This document shows positions 1 to 11,525 of a DNA stretch of 64,000 nt, one piece after another. Both the position numbers and the translations under genes were made by a program. The notes below the pieces were generated by a model. It did no database searches. It saw only the letters and a list, made by a program, of their open reading frames with translations, and was not told where the DNA came from. This DNA is from Streptomyces olivochromogenes (GTDB taxonomy: Bacteria > Actinomycetota > Actinomycetes > Streptomycetales > Streptomycetaceae), in NCBI RefSeq assembly GCF_001514115.1, contig NZ_KQ948462.1, positions 228,356-292,355 of the forward strand. The letters are read 5' to 3'. Every line of letters begins with the position of its first letter. The stretch's first letter is position 1.

Positions 1-82
1 CCGCCCGCCCCGCCCCGAGTACCGGGTTCCTCGCCCCGAGCGGGGTGTTCCCCGCCCCGGGCGCCGTCGATACGGTGTCGCC

Positions 83-604
83 GTGCCCGCGTATCCGCCG
101 ATGCCGTCACGCCTCGAGACCGCCCGGCTGACGCTGCGGCCGTGGTCCGGCTCCGATGCCGAGGGTCACAGCGCGCTCGTCGCGGAACGGGGCGACGGGC
201 CGCTCCCGGTCGGACGGAGCCGCGAGATCATCGCGACCCTGCTCGCCGCGGCGGCGTCGACCGGCATCGCCCTGCTGCCCGTCGACCGCCGCGACACGGG
301 CGCCTTCATCGGCTACTGCGGGCTCCTCGTCGGCCGGGCCTGCCTCGACGAGCCCGAGATCGCGTACGAGTTGTTCCGGAGCGCGCACGGGTACGGCTAT
401 GCGACCGAGGCGGCCTCCGCGGTGCTCGCCGCCGCGAGCACGACCGGGCGCGGGCGGGTCTGGGCGACCGTGCGCACCTGGAACGCTCCGTCGTTCCGTG
501 TCCTCGAAAAGCTCGGGTTCGAGCGCGACCACGTCTCGGCCGACGACCGCGGCGAGCTGGTGTGGCTCACGCGCGCGCTGCCCCGGGCGCGCCGGAGTGA
601 CTGA
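83..604 (+). CDS. GNAT-family N-acetyltransferase (RimJ/RimL-like)
   Basis: A 173-residue protein of the usual length for a single-domain GNAT acetyltransferase, which moves an acetyl group from acetyl-CoA to an amine. It opens with the family's typical LETARLTLRPW strand near residue 11. The acetyl-CoA-binding region is around residues 95-115 (AYELFRSAHGYGYATEAASA), followed by the late NAPSFRVLEKLGF helix-turn near residue 135 that marks RimJ/RimL-like members. The GTG at 83 has no ribosome binding site, but a TACGGT -10-like hexamer ends seven bases before it, so a leaderless transcript is likely. The acceptor could be a ribosomal-protein N terminus or a small amine; the sequence does not tell. 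It is transcribed toward acnA but separated from it by a regulatory region. Confidence 0.85.
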   Translation: MPAYPPMPSRLETARLTLRPWSGSDAEGHSALVAERGDGPLPVGRSREIIATLLAAAASTGIALLPVDRRDTGAFIGYCGLLVGRACLDEPEIAYELFRSAHGYGYATEAASAVLAAASTTGRGRVWATVRTWNAPSFRVLEKLGFERDHVSADDRGELVWLTRALPRARRSD

Positions 605-657
605 CGGCAGGTCGACAGCATGCCGGGCATGACCCGGGGGCGCCCATGTACTAGAGT

Positions 658-675
658 TATCTCGACATCGAGATA
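658..675. promoter_or_regulatory. Perfect 18-bp palindrome upstream of acnA (candidate MarR/TamR-type operator)
   Basis: TATCTCGA-CA-TCGAGATA is a perfect inverted repeat with 8-bp arms and a 2-bp centre, about 145 bp before the acnA start. MarR-family regulators bind dyads of this size. In S. coelicolor the MarR-type protein TamR is reported to control the aconitase gene. Assigning this site to TamR is an inference, because I cannot compare it with the published site here. Confidence 0.55.
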
Positions 676-714
676 TCTGCCGAGGTGCACCGCAGTCGCA
701 CATTGTCGTCAGGT

Positions 715-746
715 CTGACGGTAAGGCTTACCTAACTTAGCCTTAC
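715..746 (+). promoter_or_regulatory. Probable acnA promoter with iron-box-like dyad
   Basis: A CTGACG -35-like hexamer (715-720) and a TAGCCT -10-like hexamer (738-743) are 17 bp apart. An inverted repeat with arms GTAAGGCT (721-728) and AGCCTTAC (739-746) spans the spacer and the -10. The AGGTAAGGCTAAGTTAGG character of the reverse strand resembles DtxR/IdeR/DmdR iron boxes. A repressor bound here would block RNA polymerase. Confidence 0.5.
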
Positions 747-818
747 CTTAGCGGATCGGCCAAGACGTCGTGGCGGCAGGATGCGGTGGGAACGCGCACA
801 TCAATGAAGGAGACTGTC

Positions 819-3533
<2,715 letters not shown>

Positions 3534-3552
3534 GCGATCCGGTAAGGCGGCC

Positions 3553-3584
3553 GGGCCGCACTCCTCTTCGCAGGGGTGCGGCCC
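3553..3584. terminator. Hairpin terminator between acnA and the convergent luxR-type gene
   Basis: A 13-bp stem (3553-3565 with 3572-3584, one G-T pair) with loop CTTCGC lies 20 bp after the acnA stop and before the end of the convergent gene, so it may serve both. Confidence 0.8.
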
Positions 3585-3611
3585 TTCGCATGCGACGGCA
3601 CGTCCGCGCGC

Positions 3612-4616
3612 CTACACCCAGCCGCGCTGAGCCGCCCGCATCCCCAGCTGGAAACGGCTCGCCGCGCCCAGCCGCTCCTGCAGATCGCTCACCCGGCGGC
3701 GCAGTGTCCGCAGGCTCACCCCCAGGTGACGGGCGACCGCCTCGTCCTTCATCCCGGCGGCCAGCAGCCGCGTCAACGTCCGCTCTCCCTCGGTGAGTTC
3801 CCCGTCGGCGACCGGCCGGCCGAGCGGCGTCGCCTGCTGCCAGGCCAGCTCGAAGAGCCGCTGCAAGGCGTCGGTCACCGCCGAGTGCCGGACGAGCGCC
3901 GCGCAGTAGCCGCCCGCGTCCGCGGCGGTGAGCGGCAGCATCGCGGTATGCCCGTCGACCACCAGCAGCTTCACCGGCACGGCGGGCAACACCCGTGCCT
4001 GTTCGCCGAGTTCGACCATCCGTAACGCGTGCCACAGGACGTCCGGATCCTCCAGCGCGGTGGCCGCGTAGACCGCGCGGTAGGACACGCCGCGGCTCAG
4101 CAGATCGGCCTGCAGGTCCAACTGCGGGGTGCGCGGGGCGAGATAGGGCGGGGAGTCGAAGAGACACACCTCGTGTTCGGCGCGGGCGTACAGCTCCTCC
4201 AGCCGCGCGGCGTTGGCGCCCTCGCCGTCCACCACCTCGACCAGCCGGGCGGGCCGTTCGCGCAGCAGCCCCGCGTCGTACGCCGTGGACATCTCCTGCG
4301 CGGTGGCGGCCAGCAGCTCGGACTCGGTCTCGCGGCGCCGGATCAGGGCACGGATCGCCACCCGTGGGTCGACGGCCCGCAGTCCGCCGACCGAGTCCGG
4401 CGGCTGCAGCAGACCCAGGGCCAGCAGCCGTTCGCAGGCGTCCCGGACCTGGGACCGGGAGCCGCCGGTCAGCAGAGCCCAGCCCGCCGTACTCGCGTCG
4501 GGCTGGTGCAGGACCGCCCGGTAGAGGCGTTCGTCGAAGGCGGAAACCCCCACCGCGGCCCAGGGGCTCGCGACAGGGGTCCGTCCGAGTGCCGGTTCAT
4601 AAGCCGTGTTCGCCAT
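3612..4616 (-). CDS. LuxR-type helix-turn-helix transcriptional regulator
   Basis: A 334-residue regulator. The last 65 residues form a LuxR/GerE-type helix-turn-helix (LTEGERTLTRLLAAGMKDEAV, then HLGVSLRTLRRRVSDL). The N-terminal 90 residues look like a winged-helix domain, and the middle resembles the TrmB/phospholipase D-like sensor region of Streptomyces orphan LuxR regulators (AEHEVCLFDSPPYL, DVLWHALRMVELG). No receiver domain is present, so it is not a classical response regulator. The ATG at 4616 is the first plausible start; no Shine-Dalgarno sequence is seen. The gene follows the secreted protease gene on the same strand after 68 bp, so the protease is the obvious candidate target. 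The ligand is unknown. Confidence 0.85.
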   Translation of the reverse strand: MANTAYEPALGRTPVASPWAAVGVSAFDERLYRAVLHQPDASTAGWALLTGGSRSQVRDACERLLALGLLQPPDSVGGLRAVDPRVAIRALIRRRETESELLAATAQEMSTAYDAGLLRERPARLVEVVDGEGANAARLEELYARAEHEVCLFDSPPYLAPRTPQLDLQADLLSRGVSYRAVYAATALEDPDVLWHALRMVELGEQARVLPAVPVKLLVVDGHTAMLPLTAADAGGYCAALVRHSAVTDALQRLFELAWQQATPLGRPVADGELTEGERTLTRLLAAGMKDEAVARHLGVSLRTLRRRVSDLQERLGAASRFQLGMRAAQRGWV

Positions 4617-4684
4617 GGCCCGGCACGGTAGAGGATCTTTGTTAAGCCTGTTGCACCGCTGTGAGCAGTGGTCCTGTTTCAGGC

Positions 4685-7600
4685 CTACTTCAGGCCATAC
4701 GCCCGCAGCACGGTCTGGTCGACCTGGTTTCCGGCGGCGTCGGAGGCCAGCACCCGCAGCGACACGAACTCCGCTCCCTTCGGGTGCCTGATCTGCGCCC
4801 GGCCGTGGCGGACCTTCACCTCCTTCCAGGACGCGCCGTCGTCGTAGGACACCCAGGCCTTGAGCGAACCGGCCTTGACGCTCCCCGCCTGGTCCCGGAG
4901 GGAGAGCCCGAGCTTCGTCTTCTTCTTGGCCTCGGCGCGGTTGAGCAGATCGAGCCCGTGCAGGTCGTAGTCGACGGAGAGCACCGGCAGCGCCGTCTGC
5001 GTGGTCGTGTGCGCCGAGGCGAAGGACCACTCGGTGTGCGTGCTGGTCGAGTACCGCGCCCAGTCGGCCCTGCGCTGGGCGTCGAGTACGAAGCGGTACG
5101 AGGTCTGCGCCGCCGGGACGGTGAGGACGCCGTACCCGCCGATGAGCGAGTCGCCGACCAGTTGTCCGTCCGCGTACAGCTTGCCCTTCGCGGTGTCCTG
5201 CGTGCCGTCCGCGTATCCGTAGTGGCCGATCGTGGAATCACCGAACTCGGGCACGGACATGGTGAGTTGGTCACCGGTGCGCTGCGAGGGGCCGTACTCC
5301 TCGCTGCTCGCCGGGCGGACGACCTGGCGCAGCCAGTCCTCGGTGGGTTCCGTGCCCGCCCTGTCGAAGGTCCGCAGCGGACTCCACTGGCCCTTGCTCG
5401 CCCGCCAGTCGGGGTAGACGACATGCCAGGTTCGGGTGTCGGGGTCGACGTTGTAGTACTCGGTGCGCGAGGTACCGAGTTGCATGTACTCGCCGCTGTC
5501 GGCGGAGAAGAGCTGATAGGGGCGGAACGTGTAAGCGGTGTCGTAGCCCATCTCGCCGGCCGCGCCCCCGTAGTAGCGGGCCGTCCGCTTCACGGTGTTG
5601 GAGCTGTCGACGCGGTACGTCTGGTTCGCGGAGACGGCGCCCTTCTGCGCGAACAACACGTTGTAGACGTACGGACTGACCGGCGTTCCGCCCAGCTTCA
5701 GTGTGACCTTCTTGCCGGTCCGCAGCAGGCTGGTGAGCTTGGCGCCCTCCTCGCCGGTGGCGATCATGAGGGGCACGGTGGTCGCGTGGTCCACGGCTTC
5801 GAGCCAGAAGCCGGGTGTCTTGCGGTAGGTGATGAGATAACCGGCCCCGGCCGCGGTCGCGTTGGCCAGGGCGGCATCCGACCGCTCGGTCGCGCCGAGC
5901 CCGACCACCGCCACCTTGCCCTGGACGTCGAGCCCCGCGAAGTCGGCCGCCGTGCCGCCGCCCGCGTCGACCGCCCGCACGGTGTGGCTACCGCTGATCC
6001 TCGTCGGGAAGTCGTTGTACGTCTGCGAGTAGTACATCGACAGCGGAAGCTTCTCCGGGCCGAGGACGCTCGCCGTCAACTCCTTCGCGTACAGGCGGAA
6101 CTTGGAGTAGAACTCGAAGCTGCCCCGAGTGACCGGCTTGGTCGGCGCCACGTAGATGTGCTTGGTCCACCAGCCCTGGCCGTAGGACATCCCGAAGGAG
6201 CTGCCCGGCCCTTCGCGGTGCCAGGAGGTGGTGAAGCCCTTGGACTCGGAGTCCTCCTTCGTCTTCGGCTTGATCTCCACGGCCTTGCGGGCGTCGAGGG
6301 TGATCGTGGTGTCCCCGTCGACCTTGATCTCGGGATCGCCGACGACCGAGGTGCCGACGGCCACGCCGCCCCCGTCGCGGTCGTAGATCCAGGTGCCGAT
6401 GGAGTACGTGCCGGCCGGGACCCGCCAGGTGTTGGCGCCGGTCATGAATCCGTACTGGTTGGAGATCGCGCCGTTCAGCTCCTGCATGGTGTACAGCGCG
6501 GACCCGGTGATCGGCGCTCCGTCGCGGCCGATCAGGTTCACCTTCAGCTCGAACGCCTTCGGAGCCTTCTCGAAGCCGACCCCCGTGGTGACCAGGGCGC
6601 CGTCGCCGCTCGCCGTGACGTGACCCGAGTACCGGCCCTGGTCCTCCTTCGCGGGGTCGACGGAGACCGGGACGGTGGCGGTGCCGCGCGCGGGCACGGT
6701 CACCGAACCGGCGCCGGGCGCGGCCTCGGCCAGGGTCGAGGCGAGCTTCAACTCCACCGCCTTGTCGGTGGTGTTGGTGTAGGTGATGTCCTTGCTGTCG
6801 ATGCCGGTGGCGTCGTCGTCGTACGTGCCGAAGCTCAGCGTCGAGGTCCCGAAGACGCCCTGCTCGACCGCCCGGACCGCGTCCACCCGGCCGTCGCCCT
6901 GCTGGTAGACGTCGGCGTCCGACTGGGTCTTGGCGGTGCTCGCCAGATCCGCCTTGATCTGCTCGCCCGTCCAGTCCGGATGCGCTTGTGCCACCAGCGC
7001 CGCGGCGCCCGCAACGTGCGGGGTCGCCATCGACGTACCGCTCGCGGTCGTGTAGTAGTCGTCGACCGGCGTGCCCATGGAGGTGCCGGAGGCGCGGGCC
7101 GCGGTGATGTTCACTCCCGGAGCGGTGATCTCCGGCTTGACCGCGGAGTCACCGAGGCGCGGGCCACGGCTGGAGAAGGACGCCAGGTGGTCCGACTTGT
7201 CGACCGCGCCGACCGTGAGCGCCAAGTCCGCGATGCCCGGCGTGCCGACGGTCTCGTCGGAGGGGCCCGCGTTGCCCGCCGCGATGACGAACAGGGTTCC
7301 GGTGGACGCCGAGAGCCGGTCCACCGTCTCGCTCAGCGGATCCGAGGGACCGGACGCCGTACCGCCCAGGGACATGGAGACGATCTTCGCGCCGGAGTGG
7401 GCGGCCCACTCCATGCCCGCGATGATCCACGACTCCTGGCCGTGTCCGGTGTCGTCGAGGACCTTGCCCACCGCCAGTTCCGCGCCCGGCGCCACGCCCT
7501 TGTACCGGCCGCCGGAGGCCGCGCCCGAGCCGACGAGGGTGGAGGCCACGTGCGTTCCATGGCCGAATCCGTCCTGTATCCCTTCGTCGGGTACGAAGCT

Positions 7601-8353
7601 CTCGGACTCCGCGATCCTGCCCGCGAGGTCCGGGTGTCCGGTGTCCACGCCGGTGTCCAGGACGGCGATCTTGACGCCCTTGCCGTCGAAACCGGCCTTC
7701 CACACGTCGGGGGCGCCGATCTGCGGGACGCTGACGTCGAGGGACGCCGAGACCTTGGCGTCCAGCCACAGCTTGTCGAGGCCGTCGCCGAGCTGCCGGG
7801 CGGCCTTCGCGGTGGGGGAGGTGCCGGGGGCCGGGGCGATGTCCGCCCAGAACGTGGTCGACGCGGTCGACTTCCGCGCGTTCAGCGCGGCGCCGCCGAT
7901 ACCGGGCAGGGCGCGCGTCCGGCGCGCGCCCTCGGGGGTCTCGGCGCCCTTCTCGTAGGTGGCGATCAGTGGGATGGCGCCGGTCTTCTCGTCGGCGTAC
8001 CCCTGCTCGAGGAGTTGGCTGACGTTGAAGAGGGCCGGGTCGAGGCGGCCCGCCTGGACGAGCGGGATCGCATCGTCGGGTGTGACGCTGACCTCGCCGT
8101 TCTGCTCGGTGGTCACGAAGTTGACGCCTTCGCGGCCCTTGCCGTGCCGGACGTCGACGGCGTACTTCCCGTCCGCGCCGCCGGTGAGGGAGACCGTGTC
8201 TCCGGTGATGAGGGTGACGGTCCGGGTACTGCCCTGCGCCGCGCCCGATGAGGGGTTCGACGAGGGGGTCGGGGCCGCTGCCGAGGGCGCGACCGCACCC
8301 GCGAGCAGAGCGGCGGCGCCTGCCATGGCCCAGAGGGCGTGGAGTCTTCGCAT
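4685..8353 (-). CDS. Secreted subtilisin-like (S8) serine peptidase, large multidomain
   Basis: A 1222-residue exported protease that would hydrolyse extracellular protein. A signal peptide covers about residues 1-27 (RR at 2-3, hydrophobic core, SAAA cleavage region), followed by a propeptide to about residue 200. The S8 catalytic domain carries the triad D233 (AVLDTGVD), H265 (GHGTHVAS) and S440 (SGTSMATPHVAG), plus the oxyanion Asn in FVIAAGN at 360. After the catalytic domain come beta-sandwich segments, a stretch with protease-associated-domain character near residue 790 (VQGKVAVVGLGATERSDAALAN) and a C-terminal sandwich of about 300 residues. The start is fixed by a GGGAGGAAAG ribosome binding site eight bases upstream. 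The divergent neighbour is a two-component regulator; the downstream gene is a LuxR-type regulator. Substrate specificity cannot be read from the sequence. Confidence 0.93.
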   Translation of the reverse strand: MRRLHALWAMAGAAALLAGAVAPSAAAPTPSSNPSSGAAQGSTRTVTLITGDTVSLTGGADGKYAVDVRHGKGREGVNFVTTEQNGEVSVTPDDAIPLVQAGRLDPALFNVSQLLEQGYADEKTGAIPLIATYEKGAETPEGARRTRALPGIGGAALNARKSTASTTFWADIAPAPGTSPTAKAARQLGDGLDKLWLDAKVSASLDVSVPQIGAPDVWKAGFDGKGVKIAVLDTGVDTGHPDLAGRIAESESFVPDEGIQDGFGHGTHVASTLVGSGAASGGRYKGVAPGAELAVGKVLDDTGHGQESWIIAGMEWAAHSGAKIVSMSLGGTASGPSDPLSETVDRLSASTGTLFVIAAGNAGPSDETVGTPGIADLALTVGAVDKSDHLASFSSRGPRLGDSAVKPEITAPGVNITAARASGTSMGTPVDDYYTTASGTSMATPHVAGAAALVAQAHPDWTGEQIKADLASTAKTQSDADVYQQGDGRVDAVRAVEQGVFGTSTLSFGTYDDDATGIDSKDITYTNTTDKAVELKLASTLAEAAPGAGSVTVPARGTATVPVSVDPAKEDQGRYSGHVTASGDGALVTTGVGFEKAPKAFELKVNLIGRDGAPITGSALYTMQELNGAISNQYGFMTGANTWRVPAGTYSIGTWIYDRDGGGVAVGTSVVGDPEIKVDGDTTITLDARKAVEIKPKTKEDSESKGFTTSWHREGPGSSFGMSYGQGWWTKHIYVAPTKPVTRGSFEFYSKFRLYAKELTASVLGPEKLPLSMYYSQTYNDFPTRISGSHTVRAVDAGGGTAADFAGLDVQGKVAVVGLGATERSDAALANATAAGAGYLITYRKTPGFWLEAVDHATTVPLMIATGEEGAKLTSLLRTGKKVTLKLGGTPVSPYVYNVLFAQKGAVSANQTYRVDSSNTVKRTARYYGGAAGEMGYDTAYTFRPYQLFSADSGEYMQLGTSRTEYYNVDPDTRTWHVVYPDWRASKGQWSPLRTFDRAGTEPTEDWLRQVVRPASSEEYGPSQRTGDQLTMSVPEFGDSTIGHYGYADGTQDTAKGKLYADGQLVGDSLIGGYGVLTVPAAQTSYRFVLDAQRRADWARYSTSTHTEWSFASAHTTTQTALPVLSVDYDLHGLDLLNRAEAKKKTKLGLSLRDQAGSVKAGSLKAWVSYDDGASWKEVKVRHGRAQIRHPKGAEFVSLRVLASDAAGNQVDQTVLRAYGLK

Positions 8354-8570
8354 CTGTGGGCTTTCCTCCCCTTGAGAGACCTGGTGAGGTCTGGACCAGC
8401 GTGCGGGCCGAGCACGAAGGGGCTCAAGGGATTCCTGTGGCCGGGGCGTGCCAATGCCCCCTTCGGTCACGGGGGTTGAGGACCGCCGGTTCCTCCCGCT
8501 AGGCCCTTCGCACGGCTGCGGCAAAGTCGGAACACAGGGTTCTCCCAGCGAACCGGGACAGGATCGTCAT

Positions 8571-9857
8571 ATGTCTGGCACCCGAAGCGAACGTCTCCAC
8601 GCCACACGCGCCTCCGGCGACCCCGTCCACGGCGAGCGCGCCGGCGAGCGCATCCTCGGCGACGCCGCCCGCGTGCGCGGCGAGCGAGACGGGGGCGAGC
8701 GCCTTCGCGGCGGACGTGACGGGGGCGAGCGCCTTCGCGGCGGACGTGACGGCGGCGAGCGCCTCCGGGGCGGACGTGATGGTGGCGAGTTCGTCCGCGG
8801 GGACCGTGCGCGCGGCGAGCGTGACGGGGGCGAGCGCCTCCGTGTCGGACGTGACGGCGGTGAGTACGTCCGCGACCGCGTACGCGGCGAGCGTGACGGC
8901 GGCGAGTTCGTCCGCGGGGACCGCGTGCGCGGCGAGCGTGACGGTGGCGAGCGCCCCCGTGCCGGACGTGACCGTGGCGAGCCAGTCCGTGGCGCCCGCG
9001 TGCGCGGCGAAGGTGACGGGGGCGAGCGCCTTCGCGGCGGACGTGATGGTGGCGAGCGCCTCTGTGTCGGACGTGACGGCGGTGAGTTCGTCCACGGGGA
9101 CCGCGTACGCGGAGACCGCCTCCGTGGCGAGCGGCCCCGTGGCGAGCGGCCCCGTGGGGACCGGCTCCGCGTGCTGATCGTCGACGACGAACCCGCACTC
9201 ACCGAACTGCTGTCCGTGGCCGTCACCGAGGCCGGCTGGCGGCCCTACCCGGTCGCCGACGGGCACAGCGCCCTGCGCGCCGCCCGCGGCTGCGCCCCGC
9301 ACGCGGTCGTGCTCGACGGGATGCTGCCCGACCTCGACGGAATCCAGGTGCTGCGCAGGCTGCGGTACGAGAATCCGAGACTGCCCGTCCTCATGCTGAC
9401 CGCACGCGACGCGCTGGAGCACCGCATCGACGGCCTGTCCTCGGGCGCCGACGACTACGTGACCAAGCCCTTCTCCCTGGAGGAGGTCGTCCTGCGGCTG
9501 CGCGGACTGCTGCGCGGGGCCGGCGCCGAACCGCTCCGGGCCGACGACTCCGTCCTGGTACTCGGTGATCTCGTCCTGAGCGAGGAGACCCGCGAAGTGC
9601 GCCGCGACGGTACGCCGATCCAGCTCACCGCCAAGGAGTTCGACCTGCTCGGCCTGCTGCTCGGCCGCCCGCGCCAGGTGCTGAGCAAGGCCCAGATCCT
9701 CGACCACGTGTGGAGCAGCTCCTTCGACGGCGGCGGCAACCTGGTCGAGGTCTACATCTCCAGCTTGCGCCGGAAGATCGACAAGGGGCGGGCGCCGATG
9801 ATCCACACCGTGCGCGGGGTGGGGTACGCGATCCGCCCGGTGGAGGACGGGAGATGA
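8571..9857 (+). CDS. OmpR-family response regulator with long N-terminal RG/DGGE repeat tail
   Basis: Residues 199-315 are a normal receiver domain: acid pocket D205/D206, phospho-acceptor D249 (AVVLDG), T277 and K299 (DDYVTKPF). Residues 330-428 are an OmpR/PhoB winged helix ending in YISSLRRKIDKG and HTVRGVGYAI. Residues 1-198 are abnormal. After about 35 residues they are built from some 16 imperfect decapeptides of the type GERLRGGRDG. The underlying DNA is a 30-bp repeat in frame with the regulator. A typical OmpR-type regulator is about 230 residues, so this protein is nearly doubled. The ATG at 8571 has only a weak GGACAGGAT ribosome binding site. A GTG at 9171 would give a normal-length regulator, but its ribosome binding site is also poor. 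The gene overlaps the kinase gene by ATGA, so they are co-transcribed. Confidence 0.8.
   Translation: MSGTRSERLHATRASGDPVHGERAGERILGDAARVRGERDGGERLRGGRDGGERLRGGRDGGERLRGGRDGGEFVRGDRARGERDGGERLRVGRDGGEYVRDRVRGERDGGEFVRGDRVRGERDGGERPRAGRDRGEPVRGARVRGEGDGGERLRGGRDGGERLCVGRDGGEFVHGDRVRGDRLRGERPRGERPRGDRLRVLIVDDEPALTELLSVAVTEAGWRPYPVADGHSALRAARGCAPHAVVLDGMLPDLDGIQVLRRLRYENPRLPVLMLTARDALEHRIDGLSSGADDYVTKPFSLEEVVLRLRGLLRGAGAEPLRADDSVLVLGDLVLSEETREVRRDGTPIQLTAKEFDLLGLLLGRPRQVLSKAQILDHVWSSSFDGGGNLVEVYISSLRRKIDKGRAPMIHTVRGVGYAIRPVEDGR
8676..9164 (+). repeat. 30-bp in-frame tandem repeat encoding Arg/Gly/Asp/Glu-rich decapeptides
   Basis: Units of the form CGGACGTGACGGGGGCGAGC plus ten more bases recur at exactly 30-bp spacing (CGGACGTGA at 8711, 8741 and 8771) and then degenerate, with 24-30 bp spacing, to 9164. 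Codons keep the regulator frame. All alternative frames stay open through the block, as expected for a repeat with no stop-like trinucleotides. Confidence 0.9.
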
Positions 9858-11422
9858 ACCTCCGAAGCACCAGGCTCCCCGGACGCACCCGGCTTCCCGG
9901 ACGCACCCGACCCACGGCGCGGGCCGGACGTTCGCTGCGCGCACGGCTGTTGCTCTTCATCAGCGCCACCCTCGTCGCCGTCTGCGCCGCGATGGCCCTC
10001 ACCACCGTCTTCGCCCAACGCTCCTACCTGCTCGGCAACCTGGACCAGCGCGTCACCGACGCCGCCGAGCGCAGCCAGGGCGGCCTCCAGCGCCGCAGCG
10101 GCGACGACACGGACCTGGGGTTCCTCAACGAACGGGGACAGGCCGTCGGCACGCTCGCCGCCCGGTTCGACGAGGACGGGGGCATCCTCGCCGCCGAGGT
10201 CGTCACCCACGATGGCGGGCAGCAGACCCTCACCTCCGTCCAGCGCGCCGCCCTCGACGGCATCACCACCGACGGCTCCCTGCACACCCGTACCGTCCCG
10301 GGCCTCGGCAGCTACCGTGTCACCGCCCTCGGCGGCGACGGCGTCCCCGTGCTCACCGGGCTCCCCATGGGCGACGTACAGGACATGATCGGCCGGCTGG
10401 TCGCGGTCGAGGGCGTGGTGGCCGCCGTCGGCCTCACCGCCGCGGGCTGCGTCTGCGCGGTCGTCATACGGCGCCAACTGCGCCCCCTCGGACGGGTCGC
10501 CGCCACCGCCGTCGAGGTCTCCCGCTCCCCGCTGGGCCACGGCGAGGTCACCGCCCTGACCCGCGTCCCCGAACGCGACACCGACCCCGGCAGCGAGGCC
10601 GGCCAGGTCGGTGCCGCCCTCAACCGCATGATCGACCACGTGGAGTCCTCGCTCGCCGAACGCCGGCGCGGCGAGGAGGAGATGCGCCGCAGCGAGGAAC
10701 GCATGCGCCGCTTCCTCGCCGACGCCAGCCACGAACTCCGTACACCTCTCGCCTCCATCGCCGGATACGCGGAACTGATGAACCGCGGCACCGAGCGGAT
10801 CGAACCGACCCTGGCCTGGCGCCGGGTCTCCGCCGAGTCGGCCCGGATGACGGGCCTCGTCGAGGACCTGCTGCTGCTCGCCCGGCTGGACGAGGGCCGG
10901 CCGCTGCACGCGGCAGAGGTGGACCTCGCCGCACTGGTCGCCGAGGCGGTGTGGGACGCGCGGGCCGCCGGGGACACCCACAACTGGCAACTGGCGCTGC
11001 TGCTAGACACCCCGGCCCTGGTCGTCGGCGACGAGGCGCGCCTGCACCAGGTGGTGGCCAACCTGTTGGCCAACGCCCGTGTGCACACACCCGCCGGCAC
11101 GACCGTGATCGCCTCGGTGGAGGCCACGGAAGCGGCCTGCGTGATCCGCGTCCGTGACGACGGTCCCGGCATCCCGCAGCACCTGCTCCCGTCGGTCTTC
11201 GAACGCTTCACACGCGGCGATGTCTCGCGCGCCCGCGGCGGCCTCACGGAGGGCGGCTCCGGCCTCGGACTCGCCATCGTCGAGGCGGTCACCGCCGCCC
11301 ACGGCGGTCGCATCCGCGTGGAGAGCGCTCCGGGCCGTACGGAGTTCACACTCGAACTGCCCCCGGCCGACGGCATCAGGACCCCGGACCCGGCGCCCAC
11401 TCCGGCGTCCGCGTCGGCCTGA
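9854..11422 (+). CDS. Membrane sensor histidine kinase
   Basis: A 522-residue kinase partner of the preceding response regulator. An Arg-rich cytoplasmic N terminus (residues 1-31, with the duplicated LPGRTR) is followed by transmembrane helix 1 (about 32-53), an extracytoplasmic sensor of about 125 residues, transmembrane helix 2 (about 180-205) and a HAMP linker. The HisKA dimerisation domain has its phospho-acceptor at H293 in DASHELRTPLA. The HATPase domain shows the N box (NLLANARVHTPAGT), G1 (RDDGPGIP) and G2 (GGSGLGLAIV). The kinase would autophosphorylate and phosphorylate D249 of the regulator. The ATG overlaps the regulator stop. The signal is unknown; the genes around it encode secreted hydrolases. 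Confidence 0.92.
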   Translation: MNLRSTRLPGRTRLPGRTRPTARAGRSLRARLLLFISATLVAVCAAMALTTVFAQRSYLLGNLDQRVTDAAERSQGGLQRRSGDDTDLGFLNERGQAVGTLAARFDEDGGILAAEVVTHDGGQQTLTSVQRAALDGITTDGSLHTRTVPGLGSYRVTALGGDGVPVLTGLPMGDVQDMIGRLVAVEGVVAAVGLTAAGCVCAVVIRRQLRPLGRVAATAVEVSRSPLGHGEVTALTRVPERDTDPGSEAGQVGAALNRMIDHVESSLAERRRGEEEMRRSEERMRRFLADASHELRTPLASIAGYAELMNRGTERIEPTLAWRRVSAESARMTGLVEDLLLLARLDEGRPLHAAEVDLAALVAEAVWDARAAGDTHNWQLALLLDTPALVVGDEARLHQVVANLLANARVHTPAGTTVIASVEATEAACVIRVRDDGPGIPQHLLPSVFERFTRGDVSRARGGLTEGGSGLGLAIVEAVTAAHGGRIRVESAPGRTEFTLELPPADGIRTPDPAPTPASASA

Positions 11423-11457
11423 AGCCCGACCACCCTTGGTGCCGTCCCTCGGCGACC

Positions 11458-11502
11458 TTGTGTCGCCTGTGTCGCCTGTGTCGCCTGTGCGGCCTGTGCG
11501 TG
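11458..11502. repeat. Five-copy 9-bp tandem repeat (CTGTGTCGC)
   Basis: Five head-to-tail 9-mers, CTGTGTCGC and variants, lie just after the kinase stop codon. They have no coding context; a slippage-type microsatellite is the simplest reading. Confidence 0.8.
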
Positions 11503-11525
11503 AGCCATGAAGGTCAACGAAATTG

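Noticed and set aside
605..818. Riboswitch before acnA
   Set aside because: The leader is short after the inferred start site, and the dyads lie in or upstream of the promoter, which suits DNA operators rather than an RNA aptamer.
8716..9177. Long Ala/Ser/Val-rich frame inside the response-regulator repeat
   Set aside because: It is the +1 reading of the 30-bp repeat. The regulator frame is continuous with the receiver domain, and every frame is open because the repeat has no stop triplets.
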